The position numbers and the translations under genes are program-made. A DNA stretch of 18,055 nucleotides, from assembly GCA_900543795.1 (NCBI GenBank), contig UQSH01000035.1:1-18055 (forward strand), in the 5' to 3' direction. Source of the stretch: an uncultured Oscillospiraceae bacterium. GTDB taxonomy: Bacteria; Bacillota; Clostridia; Oscillospirales; Acutalibacteraceae. Below are positions 13,038 through 18,055 of the stretch, piece by piece. The notes below the pieces were generated by a model. The model made no database searches and had not been told where the DNA came from. It was given only the letters and a program-made list of their open reading frames with translations. How positions within the stretch are numbered: the first letter of the stretch is position 1; each line of letters opens with the position of its first letter.

Positions 13038-13955
13038 ATGAAAGTTAAATCAAAACTCGATACAGTAAATAAAATTTTAGCAGTAATTCTTGTTATAACA
13101 TTTATTGCGCTTATTCTTGTTGTTTCTCTTTATAAAGGTGATTCGGAAAACACAGAAACAAGCGCAGGTGCAACCGATGATGTAGTTACAATTGATGAAT
13201 TTGTTGCAGGTACATACGGCGGAGTTGAATTCTCATCTGTTGAAGATGTTGTTAATTATTATGTTGAAGCTTATGACTACACAAAAACCTTAACTGCAAG
13301 CTACACCGCAGAGGGCAATGCACACACATTATATAAGCTTCTCGGCGAAGAATCTTTAAATGTTGAAAATCTTCTTGTTGAGGGCAAATCAAACTCTATG
13401 ATTGACAGCCTCGTTCCCGGAATCGTTGGCGGCTTGTTCAAGGGCGGCGTTAAAGCGCTTCCTCCTAACGGAAACATCGACCCAACTCTTGATGCGGTTA
13501 CCGACAAGAAAATTGATGTAACAAAATCTCTTCTTACTCCTGATGATGTTCTTATGGCGAATGTTAAAGATAACGGCGATGGCACTATTGACATCACAAT
13601 TCAGCCAAAAGAGGTTATCCTTTCAATGCCCGCACAAGATTCTCAGGGTAAATTCTTCAACACTCTCGGCGATATTTCATCTGTTGTAAATTCAATCAGC
13701 GCTCTCTCGTTCTCTCAGGGCACAATTGAAGAAAACTTTGTTGTTGCATACAGAGGCGGCTCAGGCGTTGTAACTATTGACACTGCAACAAAAGAAATCG
13801 TTAAGGGCGACTACACAATGCTTGTTCATATTGATGTTCAGCACGCAAATGTTGCAGTTCTTAAAGACAAGTCTGCTTCACTTGATATCGTTTATAAAAA
13901 CACCTTCCCGGCATCAGATGAATATCTTGCAGAAAAAGGCTTCACAAGAGGCTGA
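13038..13955 (+). CDS. Membrane-anchored extracytoplasmic protein of unknown function
   Basis: A 305-residue protein that I do not recognise. Residues 1-10 are basic (MKVKSKLDTV) and residues 12-33 form one strong hydrophobic segment (ILAVILVITFIALILVV). No lipobox Cys or clear signal peptidase site follows, so it is probably anchored with the remainder outside. The exported part starts with an acidic Ser/Thr-rich linker (GDSENTETSAGATDDV), then a region around VEDVVNYYVEAYDYTKTLT and a beta-rich C-terminal half (DNGDGTIDITIQPKEV, GGSGVVTIDTATKEIVKGDY, SLDIVYKNTFP). It has no Cys and no obvious catalytic motif. ATG at 13038 is chosen because AAGGGGG lies 9 nt upstream and the longer frame from 12951 would run through the promoter. 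It has its own promoter and terminator. Confidence 0.85.
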   Translation: MKVKSKLDTVNKILAVILVITFIALILVVSLYKGDSENTETSAGATDDVVTIDEFVAGTYGGVEFSSVEDVVNYYVEAYDYTKTLTASYTAEGNAHTLYKLLGEESLNVENLLVEGKSNSMIDSLVPGIVGGLFKGGVKALPPNGNIDPTLDAVTDKKIDVTKSLLTPDDVLMANVKDNGDGTIDITIQPKEVILSMPAQDSQGKFFNTLGDISSVVNSISALSFSQGTIEENFVVAYRGGSGVVTIDTATKEIVKGDYTMLVHIDVQHANVAVLKDKSASLDIVYKNTFPASDEYLAEKGFTRG

Positions 13956-13968
13956 TTAGAATAAAAAC

Positions 13969-14002
13969 ATCCGCTGTCAAAAAATATTGGCGGCGGATTT
14001 TT
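13969..14002 (+). terminator. Intrinsic terminator of the unknown membrane protein gene
   Basis: ATCCGCTGTC (13969-13978) pairs over 10 bp (two G-T pairs) with GGCGGCGGAT (13989-13998) around a 10-nt A/T loop, followed by five T. It starts 13 bp after the stop. Confidence 0.85.
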
Positions 14003-14030
14003 ATTTCTCTCAAAAGCAAACAAATAACAC

Positions 14031-14059
14031 TTGACAAACGCAAACTAATATATTAAAAT
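14031..14059 (+). promoter_or_regulatory. Sigma-A promoter in front of the hairpin array
   Basis: TTGACA (14031-14036), 17-bp spacer, TAAAAT (14054-14059). Transcription would start near 14066, about 23 nt before the first clear hairpin. No protein gene follows: the transcript would hold the hairpin array and could run on to the tRNA-Pro gene 290 nt downstream. Confidence 0.75.
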
Positions 14060-14088
14060 GTTTAGGCATCGGAAATGTGAACGGTAAC

Positions 14089-14208
14089 GCTCTTCGGAGC
14101 TTTACATATAAAAACAATCCGCTTTTGCGGTTGATATATAACAATAATGCGGGCAACCGCTTAATATATATCAATAACGGCAGAAATGCCTTTATATATA
14201 AATTCAAC
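14089..14208 (+). ncRNA. Array of four 30-nt units: tetraloop mini-hairpin plus AT-rich linker (unidentified)
   Basis: Hairpins start at 14089, 14119, 14149 and 14179, exactly 30 nt apart. Each is 12 nt: GCTC-TTCG-GAGC, CCGC-TTTT-GCGG, GCGG-GCAA-CCGC, GGCA-GAAA-TGCC. All stem bases are paired in every unit although the stem sequences differ, and three of the four loops are the exceptionally stable UUCG and GNRA types. The 18-nt linkers (14101, 14131, 14161, 14191) share the consensus TTNATATATAACAATAAY. A degenerate unit lies just upstream (linker-like 14071-14088; a possible hairpin at 14058-14069 overlaps the promoter) and a longer-looped hairpin begins in phase at 14209. Transcription as a small RNA is inferred from the promoter; it could also act as DNA. 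Confidence 0.7.
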
Positions 14209-14233
14209 GCAACCGATATCCAAAGTTGCTTTT
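14209..14233 (+). other. Closing hairpin of the array, possible weak terminator
   Basis: GCAAC (14209-14213) pairs with GTTGC (14225-14229) around an 11-nt loop, followed by TTTTA. It begins exactly 30 nt after the last array hairpin, so it is in phase with the units but has a larger loop. With a 5-bp stem and four T it would be at best a weak terminator, so read-through to the tRNA is possible. Confidence 0.5.
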
Positions 14234-14352
14234 AATAAAGAGGCAAAGCAGAGCAATGCGAATACTATGAGCAGTGCGACAATTTTGCAAGAGGGCGAGC
14301 AAAGCAGTCTTTATCCCCAACTTCGCCTTTATTTCAACTTAATATTTTTTAT
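14234..14352. other. Gap between hairpin array and tRNA-Pro
   Basis: I see no gene here. 14240-14310 is G/A-rich with loosely repeated GAGCAATGCGAA / GAGCAGTGCGAC phrases. A TAATAT (14340-14345) directly before the tRNA could be a -10 box, but no -35 box lies at the right distance. Confidence 0.4.
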
Positions 14353-14430
14353 CGAGGTGTAACTCAGTTTGGCTAGAGTGCCTGCTTTGGGAGCAGGATG
14401 CCGCAGGTTCAAGTCCTGTCACCTCGACCA
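14353..14430 (+). tRNA. tRNA-Pro, anticodon TGG
   Basis: Full cloverleaf. Acceptor stem CGAGGTG (14353-14359) pairs with CACCTCG (14420-14426). The D stem is ACTC/GAGT. The anticodon stem CCTGC/GCAGG closes loop TTTGGGA, which reads TGG. The T arm is GCAGG-TTCAAGT-CCTGT with one G-T pair. The discriminator A and CCA are encoded (14427-14430). It decodes proline CCN codons. No clear promoter lies directly upstream, so it may be transcribed from the promoter at 14031; a strong terminator hairpin begins 2 nt after the CCA. Confidence 0.97.
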
Positions 14431-14431
14431 T

Positions 14432-14466
14432 AAAAAGCAGATACCATTTCGGGTATCTGCTTTTTA
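14432..14466 (+). terminator. Intrinsic terminator after tRNA-Pro
   Basis: AAAAAGCAGATACC (14432-14445) pairs over 14 bp with GGTATCTGCTTTTT (14452-14465) around a 6-nt loop; the stem itself provides the T run. It starts immediately after the encoded CCA end. Confidence 0.93.
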
Positions 14467-14479
14467 TTATTTATATAAA

Positions 14480-14641
14480 ACAGGACTTGAACCTGAGAAG
14501 GTCTTAGCGTTAATAAAACAGTCCAGTGGACTGTTTTTAGCGAAGAGCGGTGAGGTGGGTACTGTTGCGTTAGCAACGGTCACCGAACCATTAGTATGCA
14601 AGGCAAAGCCGTAGCAGACGGCAAGACTGTCACCTCGACCA
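14480..14641. repeat. Segment bounded by copies of the tRNA-Pro 3' region
   Basis: Left edge: 14480-14495 is a 16-bp exact inverted copy of the tRNA T arm (14404-14419). Right edge: 14627-14641 is a 15-bp exact direct copy of the tRNA 3' end (14416-14430, CTGTCACCTCGACCA). Between them are a hairpin with T run (14515-14538), a nested hairpin (14548-14585, with GTTGC-GTTA-GCAAC inside) and GCCGT/ACGGC (14608-14622). No protein gene is supported. It could be a small intergenic mobile element, the remnant of an integration at the tRNA, or a degenerate second tRNA copy. Confidence 0.6.
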
Positions 14642-14644
14642 ACG

Positions 14645-14676
14645 AGAGCAGGTTTCGTACCTGCTCTTTATCTTTT
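14645..14676 (+). terminator. Intrinsic terminator beyond the tRNA 3'-end copy
   Basis: AGAGCAGGT (14645-14653) pairs with ACCTGCTCT (14659-14667) over 9 bp, then TTATCTTTT. It stands 3 bp after the duplicated tRNA end, the place expected of an original tRNA terminator if the segment before it was inserted. Confidence 0.8.
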
Positions 14677-14677
14677 G

Positions 14678-14706
14678 TTTGTAATTTATTTAATATGTGC
14701 TATAAT
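14678..14706 (+). promoter_or_regulatory. Promoter of the GH18 lipoprotein gene
   Basis: TATAAT (14701-14706) with extended -10 TGC in front. At 17 bp upstream stands TTTGTA, a weak -35. Transcription would start near 14713, immediately before the long inverted repeat. Confidence 0.65.
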
Positions 14707-14716
14707 AGTATTTAAC

Positions 14717-14753
14717 TAGTCAATGAAGAGAAATTTAAACTCTTCATTGACTA
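14717..14753 (+). promoter_or_regulatory. 14-bp perfect inverted repeat in the leader of the GH18 gene
   Basis: TAGTCAATGAAGAG (14717-14730) and its exact complement CTCTTCATTGACTA (14740-14753) with a 9-nt A/T loop. It lies between the predicted transcription start and the ribosome binding site AAAGGAG (14756-14762). No T run follows, so it is not a terminator. It could be a 5' hairpin that stabilises the message or an operator for a dimeric regulator. Confidence 0.75.
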
Positions 14754-14770
14754 ACAAAGGAGAGTATAAA

Positions 14771-16189
14771 ATGAAAAAGTATAAAAGATGGGGTTCTTTA
14801 TTTCTGTCATTGGTTTTGATTGCTTCGGTATTTTCCGGCTGCGGTGCAAACGGAAAAAGCATTATGACGGACACATACTCCGAATATGAAAACTTAGCCT
14901 CTGACTGCACGGTAACAAGCAGTGATGGGAAGCAGATTAGCGGCTTTAAGCTGAAAGGCAAGGCAGAGCAAAACCAATATGTAACGGTTGATTTAGGAAA
15001 AGAAACGGCATTTAACACCGTTGTCCTTAAAGAAAACGGAAAAAAGGTTACGCTTTTTCAAATCTACGGCAGTAACGATGCCGAAAAGGACTATGAATTC
15101 TTATATCAAGGCGACTGCATAGAGGGCGGACACACCTGCTTTTTAGGTGATGTTAATTTCAGATATCTGCGAATTTTCGTTAACCAGGCGTCAGGAAGCT
15201 TTAAGCTTTATGACATAGGGGTTTACAACATAAAAAGCGACACGGCATCGGATTTGCGAGTTACCTCTTATCTTATTGTAAATGAAATAAACGAGGAAAC
15301 CGATTTTTCAATGCTTGACGGCATTACCGATATTATTTTGTTCGGCACGGCAAAGTATGATAAAAACGGAAATATATATTTTGTTGACTCAGACGGAAAC
15401 GAAACAGACGAGAAATATTTTGCAGACAGAGTGAACATTCTGCGCAAGGCGATCGGAGACCGAGAAATCAATATTCTTTCCGACATTGCAATGCCATACG
15501 GCAACGACAATGCAGATATTATTTCAATGCTTAGCCCCGAAAATGTTGACAACACGGTTTCAAGCATTAAGGAATTTATATATAAATATGATTTTGACGG
15601 CTTTGATTTGGATTACGAATTTCCAAACAGTAAAAACGAATGGAAGCAGCTTAACACATTTTTACGAAAGTTAGACGCCGAAATGCCCGACAGACTTATA
15701 TCTCTTGCCATTGCGCCTTGGGATTTACAGTTTGACGAAGATGTTATTAAAATCATCGACCGTGCAGAGGTTATGCTTTACGATATGTTTACCGCACACG
15801 GATATCATTCAATTTTCCCCGTTACCGTAAACGGAATTGATAAAATGCTTAAAGGCGGATTTGTGCCGAATCAGCTTGACCTGGGCGTTCCTTTTTATTC
15901 GCGACCGACAAACCGCCTTACATATTGGGGCAACTATAATCAATTTGAGGGCAAATTAGATAAATACACAAATTTGATTTATTTTAATGACTTTGACCAT
16001 TCCGGAAATCCGATGACTGCTCCGCAATATATTAATTCGGTGCAAATGATTTCGGATAAAACCGCCTTTGCAATTGACAGGAGCTTGGGCGGAATTATGG
16101 TTTGGCATATGACCTGCGACTTGCCGTATTCAAACGAGCTTTCTCTTTTCAGAGCAATTAATGACACAAAAGCCGCAAAGCAGAGCTGA
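14771..16189 (+). CDS. GH18-family lipoprotein with N-terminal F5/8-type-C-like domain
   Basis: A 472-residue secreted, lipid-anchored glycoside hydrolase-like protein. The signal peptide (MKKYKRWGSLFLSLVLIAS) ends in lipobox VFSGC with Cys24. Residues about 35-165 look like a galactose-binding/F5/8 type C domain (YVTVDLGKETAFNTVVL, FQIYGSNDAEKDYEFLY, YLRIFVNQASGSFKLYDIGV). From about 175 to 465 runs a GH18 TIM barrel. The catalytic DxxDxDxE motif is intact as DGFDLDYE (276-283), with Glu283 as acid/base. MLYDMF and GVPFYSR also fit GH18, and GGIMVWHM fits the last strand. Likely target: GlcNAc-containing glycans (chitin, N-glycans or peptidoglycan), specificity unknown. ATG at 14771 is chosen because AAAGGAG lies 8 nt upstream; the frame opens at 14723 but inside the inverted repeat. 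Confidence 0.93.
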   Translation: MKKYKRWGSLFLSLVLIASVFSGCGANGKSIMTDTYSEYENLASDCTVTSSDGKQISGFKLKGKAEQNQYVTVDLGKETAFNTVVLKENGKKVTLFQIYGSNDAEKDYEFLYQGDCIEGGHTCFLGDVNFRYLRIFVNQASGSFKLYDIGVYNIKSDTASDLRVTSYLIVNEINEETDFSMLDGITDIILFGTAKYDKNGNIYFVDSDGNETDEKYFADRVNILRKAIGDREINILSDIAMPYGNDNADIISMLSPENVDNTVSSIKEFIYKYDFDGFDLDYEFPNSKNEWKQLNTFLRKLDAEMPDRLISLAIAPWDLQFDEDVIKIIDRAEVMLYDMFTAHGYHSIFPVTVNGIDKMLKGGFVPNQLDLGVPFYSRPTNRLTYWGNYNQFEGKLDKYTNLIYFNDFDHSGNPMTAPQYINSVQMISDKTAFAIDRSLGGIMVWHMTCDLPYSNELSLFRAINDTKAAKQS

Positions 16190-16418
16190 CAGCTTAAACA
16201 GTAGCATAACAATTGACTGCGTTACCGAAATGTTTTTGCCCCTGCACTTTCTATTGATGAAAATCAGGCGAATGGCAAAAAAGAATGCTTGAATACCAAA
16301 TGCTTACAAACGGTTACACGCTTGAATGTGCAAGGCAAAGAGGCATAATTGAAACGGGTTGGAAAATATTTACCTCAATGCAGATATAATTATTATATAT
16401 CAAAACGGTGGTGGGAAA
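16190..16418. other. Gap between GH18 and PLC-like genes
   Basis: I see no clear terminator after the GH18 gene. A weak promoter (TTTACC 16369-16374, 16 bp, TATTAT 16391-16396) may serve the next gene, whose ribosome site is only GGTGG. The stretch 16285-16389 reads as a 34-residue open frame of protein-like composition (MLEYQMLTNGYTLECARQRG...), which may be chance or the remnant of a decayed gene. Confidence 0.4.
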
Positions 16419-17312
16419 ATGATTTATACAAATTGGATGTCATATATAAAGGATGATGTTAAGCTTACAAGGCTTGTTATCCCCGGAGCGCATAATGCAG
16501 GAAGCTACGGTATGAGCGCAATGGCAGAATGCCAAAGGGATAATCTTTTTGTTCAGTTTGAGCATGGTATTAGGCAGTACTGCCTGCGCTTAAACACAAA
16601 CAGAAGGGGCGAAATAGTTTTAGCCCACGGAATAACAAAGGGAGATTTGTTTGAAAATGCTCTTAAAGACATAAAGAAGGCGTTGGATATGTATCCCGAG
16701 GAGTTTATTCTTTTGGATATCAGGGAATATTATCCGCAGAAATTCGGTCCGATAACGCTAACCTATAAGGCAGATAAAAATAAGGTTGACGCTTTGCTAG
16801 AAAAATATATTCAGCCGGAAAAATATGCGTTTTGCAGCTTTGAGCACATAAGCGAGGTAACCGTTGGAGATATAAGAAGAAGCTCAAAAAGATACATATT
16901 AATTAATGACAACGAGGATTATAAATTCAGCAAAAACTGCGAGCAGATTTTGCCGTGGGAAAAGGCAGTTAACGGTGCAAGGGCTGAAAAATTCGCAAGC
17001 GAAACACTGCGTTTTTTTGATGATTACAAAACAGACGGACTTTATTGGTTTCAAACCCAGCAAACTCCTAATCTCGGCACAGAAATCGGAGTAACAACTC
17101 CTGCAAGGCTTGATGATGATTTAGTGAAGCATTTTGACACAATCATAAACGGCATTGCTTCAACGCCCCGTTATCTTGAAAGGTCAAATATCATTGCCGG
17201 CGATTTTATGACACGCAATTATTCAAAGTCAAGGGCTATACTCAAGCTTAATTTGCTTAAAGGAAATGTTAAGCCTGAGCTTGAAAAGGAATACGAAGAG
17301 GGATTGGTATAA
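16419..17312 (+). CDS. PI-PLC X-domain (phosphatidylinositol phosphodiesterase-like) protein
   Basis: A 297-residue protein of the bacterial PI-PLC superfamily, whose members cleave phosphatidylinositol or related phosphodiesters with two catalytic His. The N-terminus WMSYIKDDVKLTRLVIPGAHNAGS fits the family's opening strand, here quoted as WMSYIKDD and LVIPGAHNAGS. His25 (GAHNAG) and His70 (LAHG) fit the catalytic pair, and Arg57 (CLRL) fits the conserved Arg. Two positions differ from Bacillus PI-PLC: the Asp after the first His is Asn26, and the Asp in the R-x-x-D-x-R strand is Cys55. EEFILLDIREYY is the next core strand. There is no signal peptide, unlike most secreted bacterial PI-PLCs. 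The longer frame from 16359 adds no signal either. The MBL gene starts 2 nt after its stop. Substrate uncertain. Confidence 0.85.
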   Translation: MIYTNWMSYIKDDVKLTRLVIPGAHNAGSYGMSAMAECQRDNLFVQFEHGIRQYCLRLNTNRRGEIVLAHGITKGDLFENALKDIKKALDMYPEEFILLDIREYYPQKFGPITLTYKADKNKVDALLEKYIQPEKYAFCSFEHISEVTVGDIRRSSKRYILINDNEDYKFSKNCEQILPWEKAVNGARAEKFASETLRFFDDYKTDGLYWFQTQQTPNLGTEIGVTTPARLDDDLVKHFDTIINGIASTPRYLERSNIIAGDFMTRNYSKSRAILKLNLLKGNVKPELEKEYEEGLV

Positions 17313-17314
17313 AA

Positions 17315-18004
17315 ATGGAGATAACTGTTCTTGGGAAATACGGCCCTTACGGAAAAGCGGGAGGCGGCTGCACAAGCGGATACCTTGTTAAAAACGGCGA
17401 GGACTGCATTGTTCTTGATATGGGAAGCGGAACGCTTTCGAGGCTTTGCGCCGCTGTTGATATAAGAAGAATTAGGCACATCTTCATATCGCATCTTCAC
17501 TTTGACCACACAAGCGACCTGCTTGTTTTGAAATATCTGCTTGAAGATCTATCGCAAAATGTTAATATTTACACACACCGTGAGAGCTCGCCATGGTATG
17601 ATATTCTTTTCGATCATCCAAATTTTAATGTAATCAACATTGATGAAAGCACGGTTGTTAATATCGGCTCAATGGAGCTTCGCTTTTTACCGATGAAGCA
17701 CACGGTTACGGATTATGCAATTATCATCAAGGGCGAAAAATCAGTTTGCTACACGGGCGACACCCTATTTAACGATAATATTTTGAAATGCTTTGAGGCA
17801 AGCAGTCTTGTTCTTGCAGATTGCAGTAAGCCAAAGGGCTTTCTCGGTCCTCATATGAATATTGATGACGCAGTTCGGCTCTCAAAGCAGTTTCCGAAAA
17901 CGCAGATAATAGCAACTCATCAATCGCCGGATTACAATCCAAAGGACGATTTGGAAGGCACAGGAATTATCAGCGCCGAGGAAGGAAAAACATATACTGT
18001 TTAA
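17315..18004 (+). CDS. MBL-fold metallohydrolase (RNase Z/YhfI-like)
   Basis: A 229-residue metallo-beta-lactamase-fold protein. The zinc motif HxHxDH is H60, H62, D64, H65 (SHLHFDH). Further ligands are H129 (MKHTV), D149 (YTGDT) and H202 (ATHQSP); GPHMN (H180) resembles the region after it in RNase Z-like enzymes. Length is typical of YhfI-type proteins, shorter than tRNase Z, and no exosite arm is visible, so it may be a phosphodiesterase acting on a small substrate rather than tRNA. Only 2 nt separate it from the PLC-like gene, so translational coupling is likely, and a joint role in phosphodiester breakdown is plausible but unproven. GAGGGA is about 11 nt upstream of the ATG, inside the PLC-like gene. 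Confidence 0.9.
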   Translation: MEITVLGKYGPYGKAGGGCTSGYLVKNGEDCIVLDMGSGTLSRLCAAVDIRRIRHIFISHLHFDHTSDLLVLKYLLEDLSQNVNIYTHRESSPWYDILFDHPNFNVINIDESTVVNIGSMELRFLPMKHTVTDYAIIIKGEKSVCYTGDTLFNDNILKCFEASSLVLADCSKPKGFLGPHMNIDDAVRLSKQFPKTQIIATHQSPDYNPKDDLEGTGIISAEEGKTYTV

Positions 18005-18015
18005 GCAAGCGAGAT

Positions 18016-18047
18016 AAATCCGAATAAGTTTTTTATGAACGGATTTT
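18016..18047 (+). terminator. Possible terminator after the MBL gene
   Basis: AAATCCG (18016-18022) pairs with CGGATTT (18040-18046) around a 17-nt loop rich in T, followed by only one more T. It is weak, and the window ends 8 bp later. Confidence 0.35.
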
Positions 18048-18055
18048 CCGCTATG

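Noticed and set aside
14010..14207. 65-residue minus-strand frame with ten-residue repeats
   Set aside because: It is a by-product of the 30-nt period of the hairpin array, overlaps the array promoter and has no clear ribosome site. It is kept only as an alternative under the findings.
14089..14208. CRISPR array
   Set aside because: The varying 12-nt parts are always palindromic, the conserved parts are imperfect 18-nt AT-rich linkers, there are too few units, and no cas genes are present.
14369..14614. 81-residue open frame beginning MARVPALGAG
   Set aside because: It runs through the anticodon and T arms of tRNA-Pro, the following terminator and the hairpin segment, with no ribosome site. 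It is a read-through artefact of the tRNA gene.
14723..14770. Upstream ATG of the GH18 lipoprotein
   Set aside because: It lies inside the 14-bp inverted repeat and has no ribosome site. ATG 14771 gives a standard lipoprotein signal peptide.

Overview
The window looks like a chromosomal segment of a strictly anaerobic, butyrate-forming Clostridia species (Bacillota), probably a gut Oscillospirales/Ruminococcaceae-like or Lachnospiraceae-like organism. The grounds are the AT-rich DNA, AGGAGG-type ribosome binding sites, consensus sigma-A promoters, a complete acetyl-CoA to butyryl-CoA gene set with EtfBA, a flavodiiron protein, a DUF6465-like protein and a candidate Rex operator. The exact taxon is an inference that I cannot test here.

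Layout. (1) 1-953: 3' part of an FprA-type flavodiiron protein (+). (2) 954-1333: no gene, but a dense cluster of RNA-like hairpins ending in a terminator, and a 20-bp hairpin sequence present twice. (3) 1334-2425: membrane acyltransferase-3 protein. (4) 2615-3070: Lys/Ala-rich protein with a DUF6465-like C-terminus. (5) 3270-9218 (-): operon thl-crt-hbd-bcd-etfB-etfA, read leftward from a promoter near 9290 whose -35 box lies inside a Rex-like palindrome. (6) 9513-11084 (-): ClC-type chloride/proton antiporter. (7) 11268-12867 (+): very strong promoter, structured leader with an internal terminator, then a short NfeD-like protein and a stomatin/prohibitin-like SPFH protein. (8) 13038-13955: membrane-anchored protein of unknown function. 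(9) 14031-14229: promoter followed by a 30-nt-pitch array of tetraloop mini-hairpins. (10) 14353-14430: tRNA-Pro(TGG), followed by about 210 bp bounded by copies of parts of the tRNA. (11) 14771-18004: GH18-type lipoprotein, PI-PLC-X-domain protein and MBL-fold hydrolase.

How the genes work together. The minus-strand operon condenses two acetyl-CoA (Thl), reduces the product (Hbd), dehydrates it (Crt) and reduces crotonyl-CoA with the Bcd-EtfAB complex, a step known to be electron-bifurcating in clostridia. A Rex site would tie this to the NADH/NAD+ ratio. The terminal butyrate step (CoA transferase or Ptb-Buk) and Rnf are not in the window. NfeD and SPFH proteins form a classic membrane-microdomain pair. 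The PLC-like and MBL genes are 2 nt apart and probably translationally coupled.

Most unusual signal: 14089-14208 holds four consecutive exact 30-nt units. Each is a 12-nt hairpin (4-bp stem, tetraloop TTCG, TTTT, GCAA or GAAA) plus an 18-nt AT-rich linker. The stems differ in sequence from unit to unit but always pair, while the linkers are conserved. This is what selection on RNA (or single-stranded DNA) structure would leave, and I do not recognise it as a described element.
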